From CAYXXZ01 sp050175615 (GTDB lineage Bacteria > Pseudomonadota > Gammaproteobacteria > Pseudomonadales > Porticoccaceae), in NCBI GenBank assembly GCA_050175615.1, contig JBFXIU010000059.1, forward strand, positions 1-16,756: a DNA stretch of 16,756 nt. The letters are read 5' to 3'. Shown piece by piece: positions 1 through 7,078 of the stretch (position 1 is the first letter of the stretch; each line of letters starts with the position of its first letter). Made by a program: the position numbers and the translations under genes. The notes beneath the pieces were generated by a model, which was given only the letters and a program-made list of their open reading frames with translations, searched no databases and had not been told where the DNA came from.

Positions 1-1
1 T

Positions 2-1300
2 CCCATGACGGTGCTTGAGGAACTCGACGACATTAAAGACCGCAGAGACAAAACCGTCAGCCGCGAAGCCCGCATCGCCATTCAGATGATCGACAAGGTG
101 GTGGATGAAGCCTCCCCCCAGCAAATACAGGAGGGAGTGGAAGTCAAAGGCTCCAACATGGAGGGAACGCCGGGCACCCTGGCTATTTACCCGGATCAAT
201 TACTCAACGACAACGACGAAATTCCCTATCTCGACGGCACCCGCGATCAGGCCAACGATAACCGCATTATCAATGTCGCCCTGCGTCTGCAGGCAGAAAA
301 TCCCAAGGATTTTGTCTGCCTGGTGACCAAAGACATCAATATGCGCATCAAGGCCAAGGGCTCGGGGCTGCTTCATGTGGAAGACTATCGCCGCGACCGA
401 GTACTGGACGACATCGACCTGCTCACCAAAGGCTATGAACACCTCGAAGGCGACTTTTGGTCCACCATTTCCGAGGTGGAAACCCAGCGTGAAGGCAACT
501 ACGCTGTCTACCGCATTCCCCGCCGCTTTCTGCCCCAGGCCTACCCCGGCATGTTTATTTACGACGACAATGAGTTTATCGCCCTGGTGAAAAGAGTTGA
601 ACGCGACAATGTTTACCTGCGCTGCGAATGCCGGGAAAAACTCATGCACAAGCGTTTCTGGGGGATGGCGCCGCGCAATCTCGAACAGGCCATGGCCATG
701 ACCCTCCTTGAAGACGAAAGCCTGGATATGACCGTACTCACCGGCCCTGCAGGTTCCGGCAAAACCCTGCTGGCGCTGGCCTACGGACTTCACGCCATTT
801 TGGAGCTGAAAAAATACAGCAAACTGATAGTCGCTCGCTCAACCCCACCCATTGCCGAAGATATCGGTTTTCTTCCCGGCACCGAAGAGGAAAAAATGGC
901 GCCCTGGCTGGCGGCCTTTGATGACAACCTCGAAATTATGCACGGCGCCGACGAATCCTGCCACGGCAGTATCGCCTATGTGAAAGAGCGGGCGAATATT
1001 CAATTCAAATCCCTGAATTTTATGCGCGGCCGCTCTTTTAACAACGCCTACATTATCATCGACGAAAGCCAGGGGCTGACCCAGTTTCAGCTTAAATCGG
1101 TGATCAGCCGCGTGGGGGCAGATTCGAAGATTGTGGTGCTCGGCAACCTGGCTCAAATCGACAACAAGTACATATCGCCACTGACCTCAGGGCTCACCTA
1201 CCTGGTGGAGAAAAGCAAGCACTACCACCACGCTGGCGTTATGCACATTAACGGCATTGTCAGATCCCGGCTGGCGGCCTTTGCCGAAGAACATTTATGA
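2..1300 (+). CDS. PIN-PhoH family ATPase, 5' truncated by window edge
   Basis: This is a PhoH-like protein with an N-terminal PIN nuclease-like domain and a C-terminal PhoH P-loop ATPase/helicase domain. The family is thought to act in RNA metabolism or stress responses, but its exact substrate is unsettled. The frame is open to the left edge. The ATG at 5 follows an in-frame Pro codon and lies in the internal motif PMTVLEELD, so it is not the true start; by family comparison roughly 20 N-terminal residues are missing. Counting from that Met, residues 1-130 carry PIN features (TRDQANDN, VTKDINMRIKA). The Walker A motif GPAGSGKT is at 247-254, and a Walker B-like IIIDESQ lies near 350. The stop TGA overlaps an ATG (ATGA) that opens a short broken frame. 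The family assignment is firm; the biological role is not. Confidence 0.95.
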   Translation, partial: PMTVLEELDDIKDRRDKTVSREARIAIQMIDKVVDEASPQQIQEGVEVKGSNMEGTPGTLAIYPDQLLNDNDEIPYLDGTRDQANDNRIINVALRLQAENPKDFVCLVTKDINMRIKAKGSGLLHVEDYRRDRVLDDIDLLTKGYEHLEGDFWSTISEVETQREGNYAVYRIPRRFLPQAYPGMFIYDDNEFIALVKRVERDNVYLRCECREKLMHKRFWGMAPRNLEQAMAMTLLEDESLDMTVLTGPAGSGKTLLALAYGLHAILELKKYSKLIVARSTPPIAEDIGFLPGTEEEKMAPWLAAFDDNLEIMHGADESCHGSIAYVKERANIQFKSLNFMRGRSFNNAYIIIDESQGLTQFQLKSVISRVGADSKIVVLGNLAQIDNKYISPLTSGLTYLVEKSKHYHHAGVMHINGIVRSRLAAFAEEHL

Positions 1301-1503
1301 GAGATAAAGAGGCGACCCTCAAAGCCGCTTAAACTGAAAGCTGCCTGGATTTTCGCGCCGAGCTTGAACATGTTCCTGACGCTAAACGCTGCAAGCTCGG
1401 CAAACCAGACAAAAACCTGGTCAGCTATATGGAGGAAACAGGCTCATCGCAACGGAAAGCGGTTCCCACGCGGGAGCCTGAGAGCCAGGAAAATCAGGCG
1501 TAA
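1297..1503 (+). pseudogene. possible small ORF with one in-frame stop, coupled to phoH
   Basis: An ATG at 1297 overlaps the phoH stop codon. The frame runs 11 codons to a TAA at 1330, then stays open for 56 more codons to a TAA at 1501. The second part has a protein-like composition (for example FRAELEHVPDAKRC followed by KLGKPDKNLVSYMEE), with Cys at codons 1342 and 1390, and ends in a charged Gln/Glu-rich tail. No family is recognised. It could be a small gene broken by a single nonsense change, the remnant of a longer gene, or chance. No in-frame ATG lies between the TAA and 1429, so an intact product would need a non-standard start or readthrough. Confidence 0.3.
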
Positions 1504-1522
1504 GGCTGGAAAACAATCACCT

Positions 1523-1548
1523 CGCGCCCACGCTCCTGCATGGGCGCG
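1523..1548. repeat. GC-rich hairpin in the phoH-pilE gap
   Basis: A perfect 8-bp inverted repeat, CGCGCCCA at 1523-1530 and TGGGCGCG at 1541-1548, encloses a 10-nt loop. It sits between the convergent 3' ends of phoH (+) and pilE (-). It could act as a terminator, but neither side has a clear U-tract (CTTTCC follows on the plus strand), so it is listed as a structured repeat. Confidence 0.4.
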
Positions 1549-1594
1549 CTTTCCGGAGTGGAACGCGGCAACCAGGGAAAAATAAGGCAACTGC

Positions 1595-1616
1595 CGCCAG
1601 CAATGTGAGTTCCTAC
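1595..1616. repeat. single REP-like unit
   Basis: This unit begins CGCCAGCA and ends TTCCTAC. It has the same head and tail as the units at 7553-7619 and 9073-9130 (GCCAGC followed by a variable core and CTCCTGC/TCCTAC) with a degenerate centre. It lies just downstream of the pilE stop, an intergenic position typical of REP sequences. The match is partial, so confidence is moderate. Confidence 0.4.
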
Positions 1617-1631
1617 AAACTAGGCGTAGTG

Positions 1632-2039
1632 TTACCAACAGGCAGGAGGTGTTTTCACTCCCCTAGGATTGTCGGCGCTAACGGTAATCGTTAACGGGCT
1701 GCACGATGTAGCTCCCACAGAATCGTTAGCCTGATCACCCACACCGGTGGCGGTTACGGTGTAGGCAACCGCCGTATTACCCGTAACCGCTATGGTGTAG
1801 CGGCCTTCAACAGACGCAGTGCCTGTAAAACCTATTTGAGCCAGGGTGCCATAGGTGGTGTTGTTGGCTCGGTATTTCTCCTGCAGGTTCTGCACCACCA
1901 GCAGGGCATCCATGGCATCAGCACGGCGAGCTTTGCGGACGTAATCCTGATAGGCCGGATAAGCAATCGCTGCAAGAATAGCAATGATCACCACGACGAT
2001 CATCATTTCTATTAGGGTGAAGCCTTTTGCAGATTTCAT
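1632..2039 (-). CDS. pilE: type IV pilus minor pilin PilE
   Basis: A small type IV prepilin, 135 aa. The short leader MKSAKG is followed by FTLIEMMIVVVIIAILAAIA: prepilin peptidase would cut after Gly6, and Glu at mature position 5 is present. The hydrophobic helix runs to about residue 30, followed by an amphipathic helix (YQDYVRKARRADAMDALLVVQ) and a beta-rich globular region. Cys113 and Cys134 probably form the C-terminal disulfide loop. This matches the PilE/ComP type of minor pilin, which sits in the pilus tip or priming complex; ComP members in some bacteria bind DNA. It is the last gene of the minor-pilin run, 74 bp after pilV. Only a weak Shine-Dalgarno (GGAT) precedes the ATG. DNA binding cannot be judged from the sequence. 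Confidence 0.88.
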   Translation of the reverse strand: MKSAKGFTLIEMMIVVVIIAILAAIAYPAYQDYVRKARRADAMDALLVVQNLQEKYRANNTTYGTLAQIGFTGTASVEGRYTIAVTGNTAVAYTVTATGVGDQANDSVGATSCSPLTITVSADNPRGVKTPPACW

Positions 2040-2113
2040 ATAATGTAATCCAAACTTGGATAATTGGTCACCACAACGACAACACTGCTTTCATAGCTGC
2101 TACAAGGGCTACA

Positions 2114-3073
2114 TCAGCACGCGGTAATATCAATATAATATGGCGAAACTGTGATGCCGTTGAGGTTGATTGTCACTGAACTCGGACTGCCTTGGCCACC
2201 ACTTATGCAGGTTTGACCATTTAAAACAATATTGCGATTAGTTTGCACATAAATCGAACCACTCCACCCTGACAATGTACTTCTGTATCTCGCCAAGCAT
2301 CTGAACGAATTCAAATACCCAGGAAGAGACTGCACACTACAATTGGTTCTCAATAGACTTTCTGTTTCAGGGGAAACTTGCTCAATGTCAGCCGATCGCA
2401 AATTAACATTTTGAACACTACCAGAAATCCGGCCAACAATATCTAGCAAAATAATACTATACGGTTCCTCTGCATCTCCCTCTTCTCCAGTGCCTGTTCC
2501 CGTACCATCATCACCATTGCCGCCACCCTCTCCATCGCCATTACCCGTGCCGGTACCATCTCCTGTTCCACCCCAAACATTCTCTGCCAAGGCAATCTGG
2601 TTGGCCATATCCACAACACGTAGAATTCTACCAGCCTCAAGCCCTGGATCGCGTAGATATATTTCAGAATTCAACACGACCTCTTGGGCAATATTATCCC
2701 TATCTGTCCAGGTTACGTTGACTCTTGCGTTCTTTCTTTCTCCATCGGCTGTGATTAGGTCTGTTGATGTTATAACCCAACACCGTGTAAAACTGGCCAA
2801 TGTTCCCTGGATTGCAGCAGCATCGCAATCTGCCGCATTGATTAATCTATCATCACTGTCATCAAGAAAGCTTTCTAATTCCTGTAATTTTTCTTCAGCA
2901 AGAGAAACTGCTTCAGCCTGAGACTTGGCATCCGAAATATTTTTCTGTGATGTGCTATGAAAACTGAGCAAAGCCAATAAGCCGACAGCAAGTACGACAA
3001 AGGAAATCAACGTCTCTATCAAGCTGAACCCTGCGTTAGCACTATGTTTTATTTTGAACGATTTACTTTTCAT
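2114..3073 (-). CDS. pilV: type IV pilus minor pilin PilV, enlarged, with Gly/Asp linker
   Basis: A PilV-type prepilin, 319 aa from the chosen ATG. That start gives a normal leader (MKSKSFKIKHSANAG, then FSLIETLISF) and has AAGGGA about 8 nt upstream. A GTG at 3124 in the same frame would overlap the pilX stop but add 17 residues not expected of a prepilin leader. Cleavage is expected after Gly15, with Glu at mature position 5. The N-terminal helix and the segment with SLAEEKLQELESF are classic PilV. Residues 168-204 (2462-2572) are a low-complexity Gly/Thr/Asp/Asn/Glu linker, followed by a second domain of about 115 residues with four Cys. PilV proteins are usually nearer 150-190 aa, so the linker and second domain look like an extension, possibly surface-exposed. 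It follows pilX after a 40-bp gap. Confidence 0.85.
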   Translation of the reverse strand: MKSKSFKIKHSANAGFSLIETLISFVVLAVGLLALLSFHSTSQKNISDAKSQAEAVSLAEEKLQELESFLDDSDDRLINAADCDAAAIQGTLASFTRCWVITSTDLITADGERKNARVNVTWTDRDNIAQEVVLNSEIYLRDPGLEAGRILRVVDMANQIALAENVWGGTGDGTGTGNGDGEGGGNGDDGTGTGTGEEGDAEEPYSIILLDIVGRISGSVQNVNLRSADIEQVSPETESLLRTNCSVQSLPGYLNSFRCLARYRSTLSGWSGSIYVQTNRNIVLNGQTCISGGQGSPSSVTINLNGITVSPYYIDITAC

Positions 3074-3113
3074 AACAGATTTCCCTTTAACAAGAGAGAA
3101 GTAGCATTCGTAA

Positions 3114-4349
3114 TTAAAAATCACGCCATGACCCAGGTATCTCAGAAAACTGGGGGATTGCTATGCCAATATCGATAGTATTGTCTGAACCAGAGCCACC
3201 GCCGCCGCCGCCAAAATCCAGATTATCTCCGACAATGTCAATATTCGCATTCAACCTTGACATATTGCCTTCCTTGACCAAGGAGCCATAGATTGTGACG
3301 TTACCCAAACCGTTCATAAAGCAGCTAGGCGAGGTATCCTTGTCTCTGTCCGTCTCATAATAGACAATGCCGTAAATCGTTACCCCGCCCTGCATGCCTG
3401 GGCAAGGATCGCTCAGATTTTCATCAAACAATAAAATGATCGGATTATCTGGCGATCCGTAGGTTCCACCCGGCCAATTATTGCCATTCCATGACGGACG
3501 ATTACCTCCGGTAGGGTACTTCGGATAATTCTGGTCAACAATAATAATCCGCTGAGGTTCACGGGCTTCCAATGCTAACAAGTCTGCTTTGGTCGTGGCG
3601 CCGAAAATAGAAACCCACAGCGAAGTTGGCTCCTCCAAGATTCTCGTCTGGGTAGGCACACCAGTGCAGGTGCTTCCCGTGCAAGCGAATTGGTCTAAAT
3701 GCCCTGGATCAAGACAATTGGCTCCACTGCCAGCGGTAGAACCTATGGCCAAGGGCAAGGGTGTTACATTCGGAACAAATACATCGGGTGTGCCCGTAAA
3801 CGCATTTGTACAACCTTCCACAACGATGGGCGGAGCCTGAAAAGCTGTAATGTCTGCACCGCCTGAACTACGGGAAAATATACTTGTGCGCCCCAACATA
3901 ACCTCAGTAGACACCGTTTTATTAATATGGGAATCGCCCACTGCAGCGGCCTGAGACGTAACTCGCACAATGATTGGCATGGTTTCATCTGCCGGATTGA
4001 TCGGCGTTACGGCTGTGTAAGTAATTGTATGGCCGTAAGCATCTGCATTCAGCACAGTATTCGCTAACGCATCAGGGCTAGCAATACTACCAGCAGTGGC
4101 GCCATTCCAAACGAGAGACTCAAAATTGTCCGCAAACCAGGCCACGCCATACTCCAGCCCGCCCACTGCTGCTGAGTACACTTCCTTACTGCGCACATCG
4201 ATTCCGACAACTTTTTGCTCCTGCAAACCCACTCGCCCCACCATCAAAGTACCAATAGTAGCCACCAAAAGCAGTAATATGGTAATCGCCAATATGGCTA
4301 CACCCTTCTGTGTTGCTGAACTCACGGTTTTTTTTGCGGAAATTTTCAT
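3114..4349 (-). CDS. pilX: type IV pilus assembly protein PilX, enlarged
   Basis: A PilX-type minor pilin, 411 aa. The leader MKISAKKTVSSATQKG precedes VAILAITILLLLVATIGTLM, so cleavage is expected after Gly16. Mature position 5 is Ala rather than Glu, as in the GspK tip subunit that PilX resembles. The motif EQKVVGIDVRSKEVYSAAVGGLEYG is characteristic of the PilX N-terminal domain. Typical PilX is about 170-200 aa; this one continues with a Cys-containing, beta-rich region that includes two similar strands ending IYGIVYYE and IYGSLVKEG, then a Gly-rich linker (GGGGGGSGS) and a short hydrophobic tail ending WRDF. GGAG lies 8 nt before the ATG. The extension's role is unknown; it could serve adhesion or tip assembly in the absence of PilY1. 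Confidence 0.85.
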   Translation of the reverse strand: MKISAKKTVSSATQKGVAILAITILLLLVATIGTLMVGRVGLQEQKVVGIDVRSKEVYSAAVGGLEYGVAWFADNFESLVWNGATAGSIASPDALANTVLNADAYGHTITYTAVTPINPADETMPIIVRVTSQAAAVGDSHINKTVSTEVMLGRTSIFSRSSGGADITAFQAPPIVVEGCTNAFTGTPDVFVPNVTPLPLAIGSTAGSGANCLDPGHLDQFACTGSTCTGVPTQTRILEEPTSLWVSIFGATTKADLLALEAREPQRIIIVDQNYPKYPTGGNRPSWNGNNWPGGTYGSPDNPIILLFDENLSDPCPGMQGGVTIYGIVYYETDRDKDTSPSCFMNGLGNVTIYGSLVKEGNMSRLNANIDIVGDNLDFGGGGGGSGSDNTIDIGIAIPQFSEIPGSWRDF

Positions 4350-4376
4350 CGCTACATCTCCACGTTTCTGCCCGAC

Positions 4377-5345
4377 TCAGGGCGCTGTATTGAAATGATC
4401 ATTTTTAATTTTCACTCGATTTGTTAATGACAAACTGACACCTGGATCAGCTGCAAGATTTGCTTCAATATCAATCCCAACACTGCGGCGCCACAGGCAT
4501 AGCACATCTCCAGATACAGGCGGAGATCCAGGGGCGGCTGCAGGGGTACAGTTGTTTTGCATACTAGATGGAGAGCCATCAAAGCTATACTGAAAAGTCG
4601 TTGAATGATTCCATGCCCCTGGGCTGCCAGCAGTGACTGCGTATTCAAGGGCAAATGACAGCGCAGTAATATCCACATTATCGTCAGTAATCGCTTGCCA
4701 GGTGCCCGAGTTACAGCTATGTGTGCTGCCACCGGTACGCATCTGTATTGTTCCTATATTGTTCGTCGCCGCAGATCGCACCCAACGGAAACCAAACAGC
4801 TCAAAATTTGCCGTATTTTGGTTAGCTCCAGCAGTTCCAGATCCTATGCCCTGCACACCATCACCATTAAGATCGTAGCTGTAGAGAATACAGTCACAGT
4901 TTCCAGCAGCGCCGCACCCGCCTCCTTCCGTGGAAATCACTGGCGTTCCCGCCGCAGAACCTCGAGTAGGAAACCCCCACAACGTAACTGTGCCGAACTG
5001 GTTAATGACTGGTGTCGCACAAATATAAAAATCTCGAATGTCTGCTTTTCCATCAGCATTAGCGTCTATCAAGGTGGTGCCGCTTACCGTATTACCTGAG
5101 CAGTTTTCCCAAGAGACAAACCAGTTTACATAGCCCGCTCTTTGCAGTTCCTTGGTCATCACATCCAGAGATCCCCGCAACTGCTGGTTAAGGCGCGTAG
5201 CTTGAACGGATTCACCGCCAGCCGTGCTAATGCGAAGCATGACAGTTATTACGCCCGCAAGAAGGATAAGGCTGATGGCAATGCCGACCATCAGTTCTAT
5301 CAAGCTAATGCCCCGCTGGCGTGCTGGATAAGGCTTACTTAGCAT
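4377..5345 (-). CDS. pilW: type IV pilus minor pilin PilW with calcium-loop motifs
   Basis: A PilW-type prepilin, 322 aa. The leader MLSKPYPARQRG precedes ISLIELMVGIAISLILLAGV, with cleavage after Gly12 and Glu at mature position 5. The segment NQQLRGSLDVMTKELQRAGY is the PilW family signature. Residues 94-105 read DANADGKADIRD, a full DxNxDGxxDxxD loop of dockerin/EF-hand type. A second, partial loop, DLNGDG, lies at 158-163. Multiple Cys residues (such as GGCGAAGNCDC) suggest disulfides. The start codon overlaps the end of the upstream fimT by 7 bp, so translation is likely coupled. PilW is normally a core component of the minor-pilin priming complex with PilV, PilX and PilY1. Calcium binding is inferred from the motif alone. 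Confidence 0.88.
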   Translation of the reverse strand: MLSKPYPARQRGISLIELMVGIAISLILLAGVITVMLRISTAGGESVQATRLNQQLRGSLDVMTKELQRAGYVNWFVSWENCSGNTVSGTTLIDANADGKADIRDFYICATPVINQFGTVTLWGFPTRGSAAGTPVISTEGGGCGAAGNCDCILYSYDLNGDGVQGIGSGTAGANQNTANFELFGFRWVRSAATNNIGTIQMRTGGSTHSCNSGTWQAITDDNVDITALSFALEYAVTAGSPGAWNHSTTFQYSFDGSPSSMQNNCTPAAAPGSPPVSGDVLCLWRRSVGIDIEANLAADPGVSLSLTNRVKIKNDHFNTAP

Positions 5346-5923
5346 GATTCATACCCCGTCATAACATTGTTGTTCGGGTTACACATTCTGATCCGTCCCT
5401 CCGGGCTAATCACAACATTCAACTGCCAGTTACCCGATGTGACATTGATGCTGTCTTGGGTAGCGACCGTGCTTGCAGTGCCGCGAATACGGTTAAAGGT
5501 GAATCCCGTGCCTGCAAAGGTTTCAGCAATTGTCACCCCGGTGTAGCTGGTGCCATTGACCACCTGAAGCACATTGGTGCCAGCAACAGGCACCACGCAG
5601 GAGGTGGTATTGGTGCAATCGCAATTGGCTGCGGTTGAAAACCCCACGCACCAAGGGGTTGCGCCCGCATTGGTGTTAACCGAAATATTGGTATCGCGAA
5701 TCGGCGCCTCAGATTTGGCTTGCAGGAGTAGCCCGTAGATATCTTCAGCGGCACTTTTGACGCGATTTTTGGTGATGAAATCGTTGAAGCCCGGAACGGC
5801 AATCGCGGCCAGTATGGCGACAAGCACCACGACGATCATCATTTCAATCAGTGTAAAGCCCCTCGCCCGGGGGATTGCACAGGCGTGTAGTCGACTTTTG
5901 TTTTTGGCTTTACCGGACAACAC
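5339..5923 (-). CDS. fimT: FimT/GspH-type minor pilin (copy 2)
   Basis: A GspH/FimT-domain prepilin of about 194 aa. The mature N-terminus FTLIEMMIVVVLVAILAAIAVPGF follows the leader end PRARG, with Glu at mature position 5. The RVKSAAEDIYGLLLQAKSEA segment and the beta-rich Cys-containing C-terminus (CDC, RMCNP, YESC) are typical. A TTG at 5926 and a GTG at 5923 are both possible starts. GTG is chosen because AGGTGA lies about 6 nt upstream of it and GTG is the commoner alternative start. It is about half identical by eye to the FimT-like protein at 6316-6885, so the two look like a tandem duplication. It heads the tightly packed run into pilW (7-bp overlap), pilX, pilV and pilE. The fimT versus fimU name is uncertain. 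Confidence 0.82.
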   Translation of the reverse strand: MLSGKAKNKSRLHACAIPRARGFTLIEMMIVVVLVAILAAIAVPGFNDFITKNRVKSAAEDIYGLLLQAKSEAPIRDTNISVNTNAGATPWCVGFSTAANCDCTNTTSCVVPVAGTNVLQVVNGTSYTGVTIAETFAGTGFTFNRIRGTASTVATQDSINVTSGNWQLNVVISPEGRIRMCNPNNNVMTGYESC

Positions 5924-6043
5924 CAACCCTCACCTCAATGCTCTAGCTCTGCGTTTATTAATGATAAGCCATGGGGCTTAAAACTGTTGAAATTGTAGGG
6001 GATTATCAAACAAATAGTTCGGCTTGCTGAACCATTATTTTTC

Positions 6044-6076
6044 AACCGACTGTCGGTTTTGACATACCGACCGTCA
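6044..6076. promoter_or_regulatory. palindromic operator-like site upstream of fimT
   Basis: A perfect 15-bp palindrome, AACCGAC-T-GTCGGTT, occupies 6044-6058. A second, weaker copy with the same arrangement (ACCGAC-C-GTCA) is at 6066-6076, its centre 21 bp away, or two helical turns. A third degenerate half (TGTCGG) lies at 6111-6116. This spacing suits binding of a dimeric regulator to one face of the helix. No known regulator was matched, and no consensus was recognised. Confidence 0.35.
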
Positions 6077-6141
6077 CAAGCAATGCATTTCATCGTTAAA
6101 ATTAACCTGTTGTCGGATTTTATTTTTTTTAATCGCCACGC

Positions 6142-6170
6142 TTTATAACGGCTTTTTATAACATAACCAA
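6142..6170 (-). promoter_or_regulatory. possible sigma70-type promoter for the fimT-pilWXVE run
   Basis: On the minus strand a -35-like TTGGTT (6165-6170) is separated by 17 bp from a -10-like TATAAA (6142-6147). The surroundings are strongly AT-rich and the region lies within the only large gap in the pilin cluster. Transcription from here would give a leader of about 210 nt containing the palindromes at 6044-6076. The -35 match is poor. The rest of the 5927-6315 gap holds a direct repeat of TTTATAAC (6142-6149 and 6155-6162) and no convincing gene. Confidence 0.3.
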
Positions 6171-6315
6171 ATAATCTTACCCGCAACTATAACCTTACCG
6201 CATAAAAACCCGATTCAGATAGCTTCCTCCACAATGGTGGAATGGTGCTTGCCTATGCTTTTTCGGGCGATGCCGCGTTAAAACACACAGCCCTGCAACG
6301 CTAAGGAGACCCTGA

Positions 6316-6885
6316 TCAGCAGGCGGGGTAACCGGGAAAGGCGGAACCCTCTGGCGCACAAACCCTGGTGCGCCCGGTGAGGCCGATCTTGATTTCCAGG
6401 CTTTGCCCGCGGGAGCTTAGGGCAATGGTGCCGCCGGGGCTTGCGGTTCTGCGCAAGCGATTGAAGGTGGTGCCCACACCTGGAAAAGTTTCTGTAATGG
6501 CAACATCGGGGAATTCATCACCAGTGACGGTTTGCAAAATGCTGGTGCCAGCCACGTCCAGCACGCAGGCCGTTGCGCCTGCGTTTAGGGTGCAGTCGCA
6601 TCCAGGAAATGGGGCAATGCCCAGGCACCAGTGGTCGGGATTTACGGCAATAGAGAGGTTAGTATCGCGAACCGCGCTTTCGTTTCTGGCCTGACTAATG
6701 AGGCCATAGATGCTTTCGGTAGCATCCTTGACCCGCGCCCTGGCGCTGGCGTTACTGAACGCGGGCACCGCCAGCGCAGTAATGATGGCCAAAATGGCCA
6801 GGACAATGAGTAACTCAGCAAGGGTAAAGCCTCTGCTTCGAGGACAAGACTGAAAATGCGAATAGCAAGCGTGAAAAATTGGCAT
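6316..6885 (-). CDS. FimT/FimU (GspH-type) minor pilin (copy 1)
   Basis: A GspH/FimT-domain prepilin, 189 aa. The leader ends CPRSRG and the mature protein begins FTLAELLIVLAILAIITALAVP, with Glu at mature position 5. Downstream are RVKDATESIYGLISQARNES and a Cys-rich beta domain (WCLG, CDC, TRVCAP, YPAC) that aligns along its length with the FimT at 5339-5923. The start is well supported by GGGAGGT 4 nt upstream. In Pseudomonas the equivalent operon starts with fimT and fimU side by side, so this pair may correspond to those two, or may be a more recent duplication. A 390-bp gap separates it from the other copy, so the two may be transcribed separately. GspH-like pilins connect the tip complex to the major pilin. 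Confidence 0.82.
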   Translation of the reverse strand: MPIFHACYSHFQSCPRSRGFTLAELLIVLAILAIITALAVPAFSNASARARVKDATESIYGLISQARNESAVRDTNLSIAVNPDHWCLGIAPFPGCDCTLNAGATACVLDVAGTSILQTVTGDEFPDVAITETFPGVGTTFNRLRRTASPGGTIALSSRGQSLEIKIGLTGRTRVCAPEGSAFPGYPAC

Positions 6886-6945
6886 GCGACCTCCCTGTGC
6901 AATACCGGCTTTGATGGCTGTTGGTAAACTGGCTGGCTGCGGATT

Positions 6946-6983
6946 CAGTCCCTGAACCCTAGAGCCTGATGAACTCAGGACTG
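6946..6983. repeat. hairpin between mutT and the pilin cluster
   Basis: The arms CAGTCCCTGA (6946-6955) and TCAGGACTG (6975-6983) pair over 9 bp with one bulged C around a 19-nt loop. It lies in the 193-bp gap downstream of mutT and upstream of the first fimT-like gene. It has no U-tract, so it is not a clear intrinsic terminator. It could mark the boundary between the housekeeping block and the pilin cluster, or form part of the pilin leader RNA. Confidence 0.3.
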
Positions 6984-7078
6984 TTTCGGCAGGCAGCTAC
7001 ATCAGTGTTTTTAACTTTAGTGAATTATCAACAGATGGCAAGGCTTTTGGTTGTTTTGTTGGAGCATTAGCGCCAAAT

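Noticed and set aside
2490..2921. Proline/Serine-rich open frame on the plus strand
   Set aside because: Its Pro-Ser repeats are the complement of the Gly/Asp linker codons in PilV, which has a clear prepilin signal on the minus strand.
5935..6186. Open frame of 83 codons on the minus strand upstream of fimT
   Set aside because: It spans the AT-rich gap holding the palindromes and a possible promoter. It has no Shine-Dalgarno and its composition (Lys/Arg/Asn-rich) is what AT-rich non-coding DNA gives.
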